DNA of 64,000 nt from assembly GCA_020638195.1 (NCBI GenBank), contig JACKJC010000003.1:372001-436000 (forward strand). Direction: 5' to 3'. The position numbers and the translations under genes are program-made. The notes under the pieces are model-generated. The model worked only from the letters and a program-made list of their open reading frames with translations. It made no database searches and was not told the DNA's origin. Shown in pieces: positions 63,529 to 64,000 of this stretch. The stretch's first letter is position 1. Each line of letters starts with the position of its first letter. Source of the DNA: Methylobacteriaceae bacterium (GTDB taxonomy: Bacteria > Pseudomonadota > Alphaproteobacteria > Rhizobiales > Beijerinckiaceae).

Positions 63529-64000
63529 CTAGCTCTGCCGGAACGGCTTGACGTCGCGGACGGTCCAGTCGTCCGTACCGCCGGTGCGGCAGGCCGAGCC
63601 CTGCACGACTTCCTTGGCGTCGCCGCCGTCGATTTTCGCGATGAAGGCCCGACAGACCTCGCCATCGACCGGATAGGGCGCGGCGACGGGGATGAACGTG
63701 CCCTTGCGGCCGGTCTGCGGATTGTCCCAGGCGACGGTGGAGCCGTTGCCCTGCGGGTCGAGCGCGGTGGCGAGCGCGGCGCGGGCCCGCCGCCAGTCTT
63801 CTGTTTCCAGATGCCGTGAAAGCGGCGAGGCGCTCGTTGCTGTGACGGAAGTCTTGGCGATCGAGCCGGTCGGCTCGTGGTCGACGCCCGCGACGGTCGC
63901 GGAGCCCATCAATGGCAGCGACATCGAGCAGCCCGCAAGCGTCAGCCCGCAAACCGTCGCGAGCGCGATCCCCCGCGCGGGGGCGCAGGCGCGCTCTATG
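63529..64000 (-). CDS. RT0821/Lpp0805-family surface lipoprotein (5' end beyond window)
   Basis: The start lies past the right edge; the visible part covers about 156 residues. In frame upstream of the first ATG (63924) the sequence reads GIALATVCGLTLAGCSMSLP, which contains a lipobox LAGC, so the protein is a lipoprotein and that ATG is not the start. The mature domain has EDWRRARAALATALDPQGNG, GSTVAWDNPQTGRKGTF, and GSACRTGGTDDWTVRDVKPF, as in the RT0821/Lpp0805 surface protein family (17 kDa antigen relatives). Outer membrane anchoring expected. Confidence 0.8.
   Translation of the reverse strand, partial: IERACAPARGIALATVCGLTLAGCSMSLPLMGSATVAGVDHEPTGSIAKTSVTATSASPLSRHLETEDWRRARAALATALDPQGNGSTVAWDNPQTGRKGTFIPVAAPYPVDGEVCRAFIAKIDGGDAKEVVQGSACRTGGTDDWTVRDVKPFRQS

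Overview
The window is a dense, roughly 65% GC stretch of bacterial chromosome with about 60 protein genes. It has no rRNA or tRNA gene that I can see, no CRISPR array and no insertion sequence. The gene content points to an alphaproteobacterium of the Hyphomicrobiales (Rhizobiales): a CcrM-type GANTC methyltransferase, the smc-dsbA-dciA/mutY neighbourhood, a two-subunit glycyl-tRNA synthetase, a YpfJ-type metallopeptidase, MeaB, an ETF-ubiquinone oxidoreductase, a PHA-system small protein, and LexA boxes of the GTTC-N7-GTTC type used by alphaproteobacteria. Family or genus cannot be fixed from this window.

Layout, left to right. 1-9,700: genome maintenance (smc end fragment, disulfide oxidoreductase, DciA-like, mutY, rhomboid protease, ccrM, rnhB, a PA0069-type radical SAM protein behind two LexA-like boxes, YpfJ protease). 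9,700-17,600: uracil-DNA glycosylase, AmpG-like permease, cytochrome P450, meaB, ppdK. 17,600-22,800: a DUF308 membrane protein, then a likely operon dxs-HIT-tlyA-rlmD-like. 22,800-23,790: almost empty stretch with a decayed two-partner-secretion transporter (ShlB/FhaC type). 23,800-32,740: SRAP protein, enoyl-CoA hydratase, Sua5/TsaC, LysR regulator, GreA/B factor, AcuI-type reductase with an MFS transporter, ETF-QO. 32,900-38,730: VOC protein and the TPR-PaiB-ispE operon, PHA small protein, SleB hydrolase. 38,900-47,740: MpaB-type oxygenase, CoA transferase, two methyltransferases, isochorismatase-like enzyme, a 4-hydroxybutyryl-CoA dehydratase-like protein, polyprenyl synthase. 47,900-57,460: glyQ and glyS, separated by a 6.5 kb block of seven accessory genes. 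57,460-64,000: a membrane protein, P1 peptidase, pirin, a DUF255 thioredoxin-domain protein and several small secreted proteins, ending inside a surface lipoprotein gene.

Most genes are housekeeping. The accessory block between glyQ and glyS is the most unusual part. It holds three predicted lipid/ester hydrolases: a secreted protein with a viral/bacterial-type phospholipase A2 signature, a multispanning membrane alpha/beta hydrolase, and an anchored alpha/beta hydrolase that shares a palindromic operator region with a divergent TetR regulator. Dispersed palindromic repeats of at least three families lie between convergent genes, and one copy is inside the uracil-DNA glycosylase reading frame. 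Isoprenoid supply (dxs, ispE, polyprenyl synthase) and wall turnover (AmpG-like, SleB) recur, but as scattered genes and not as one system.
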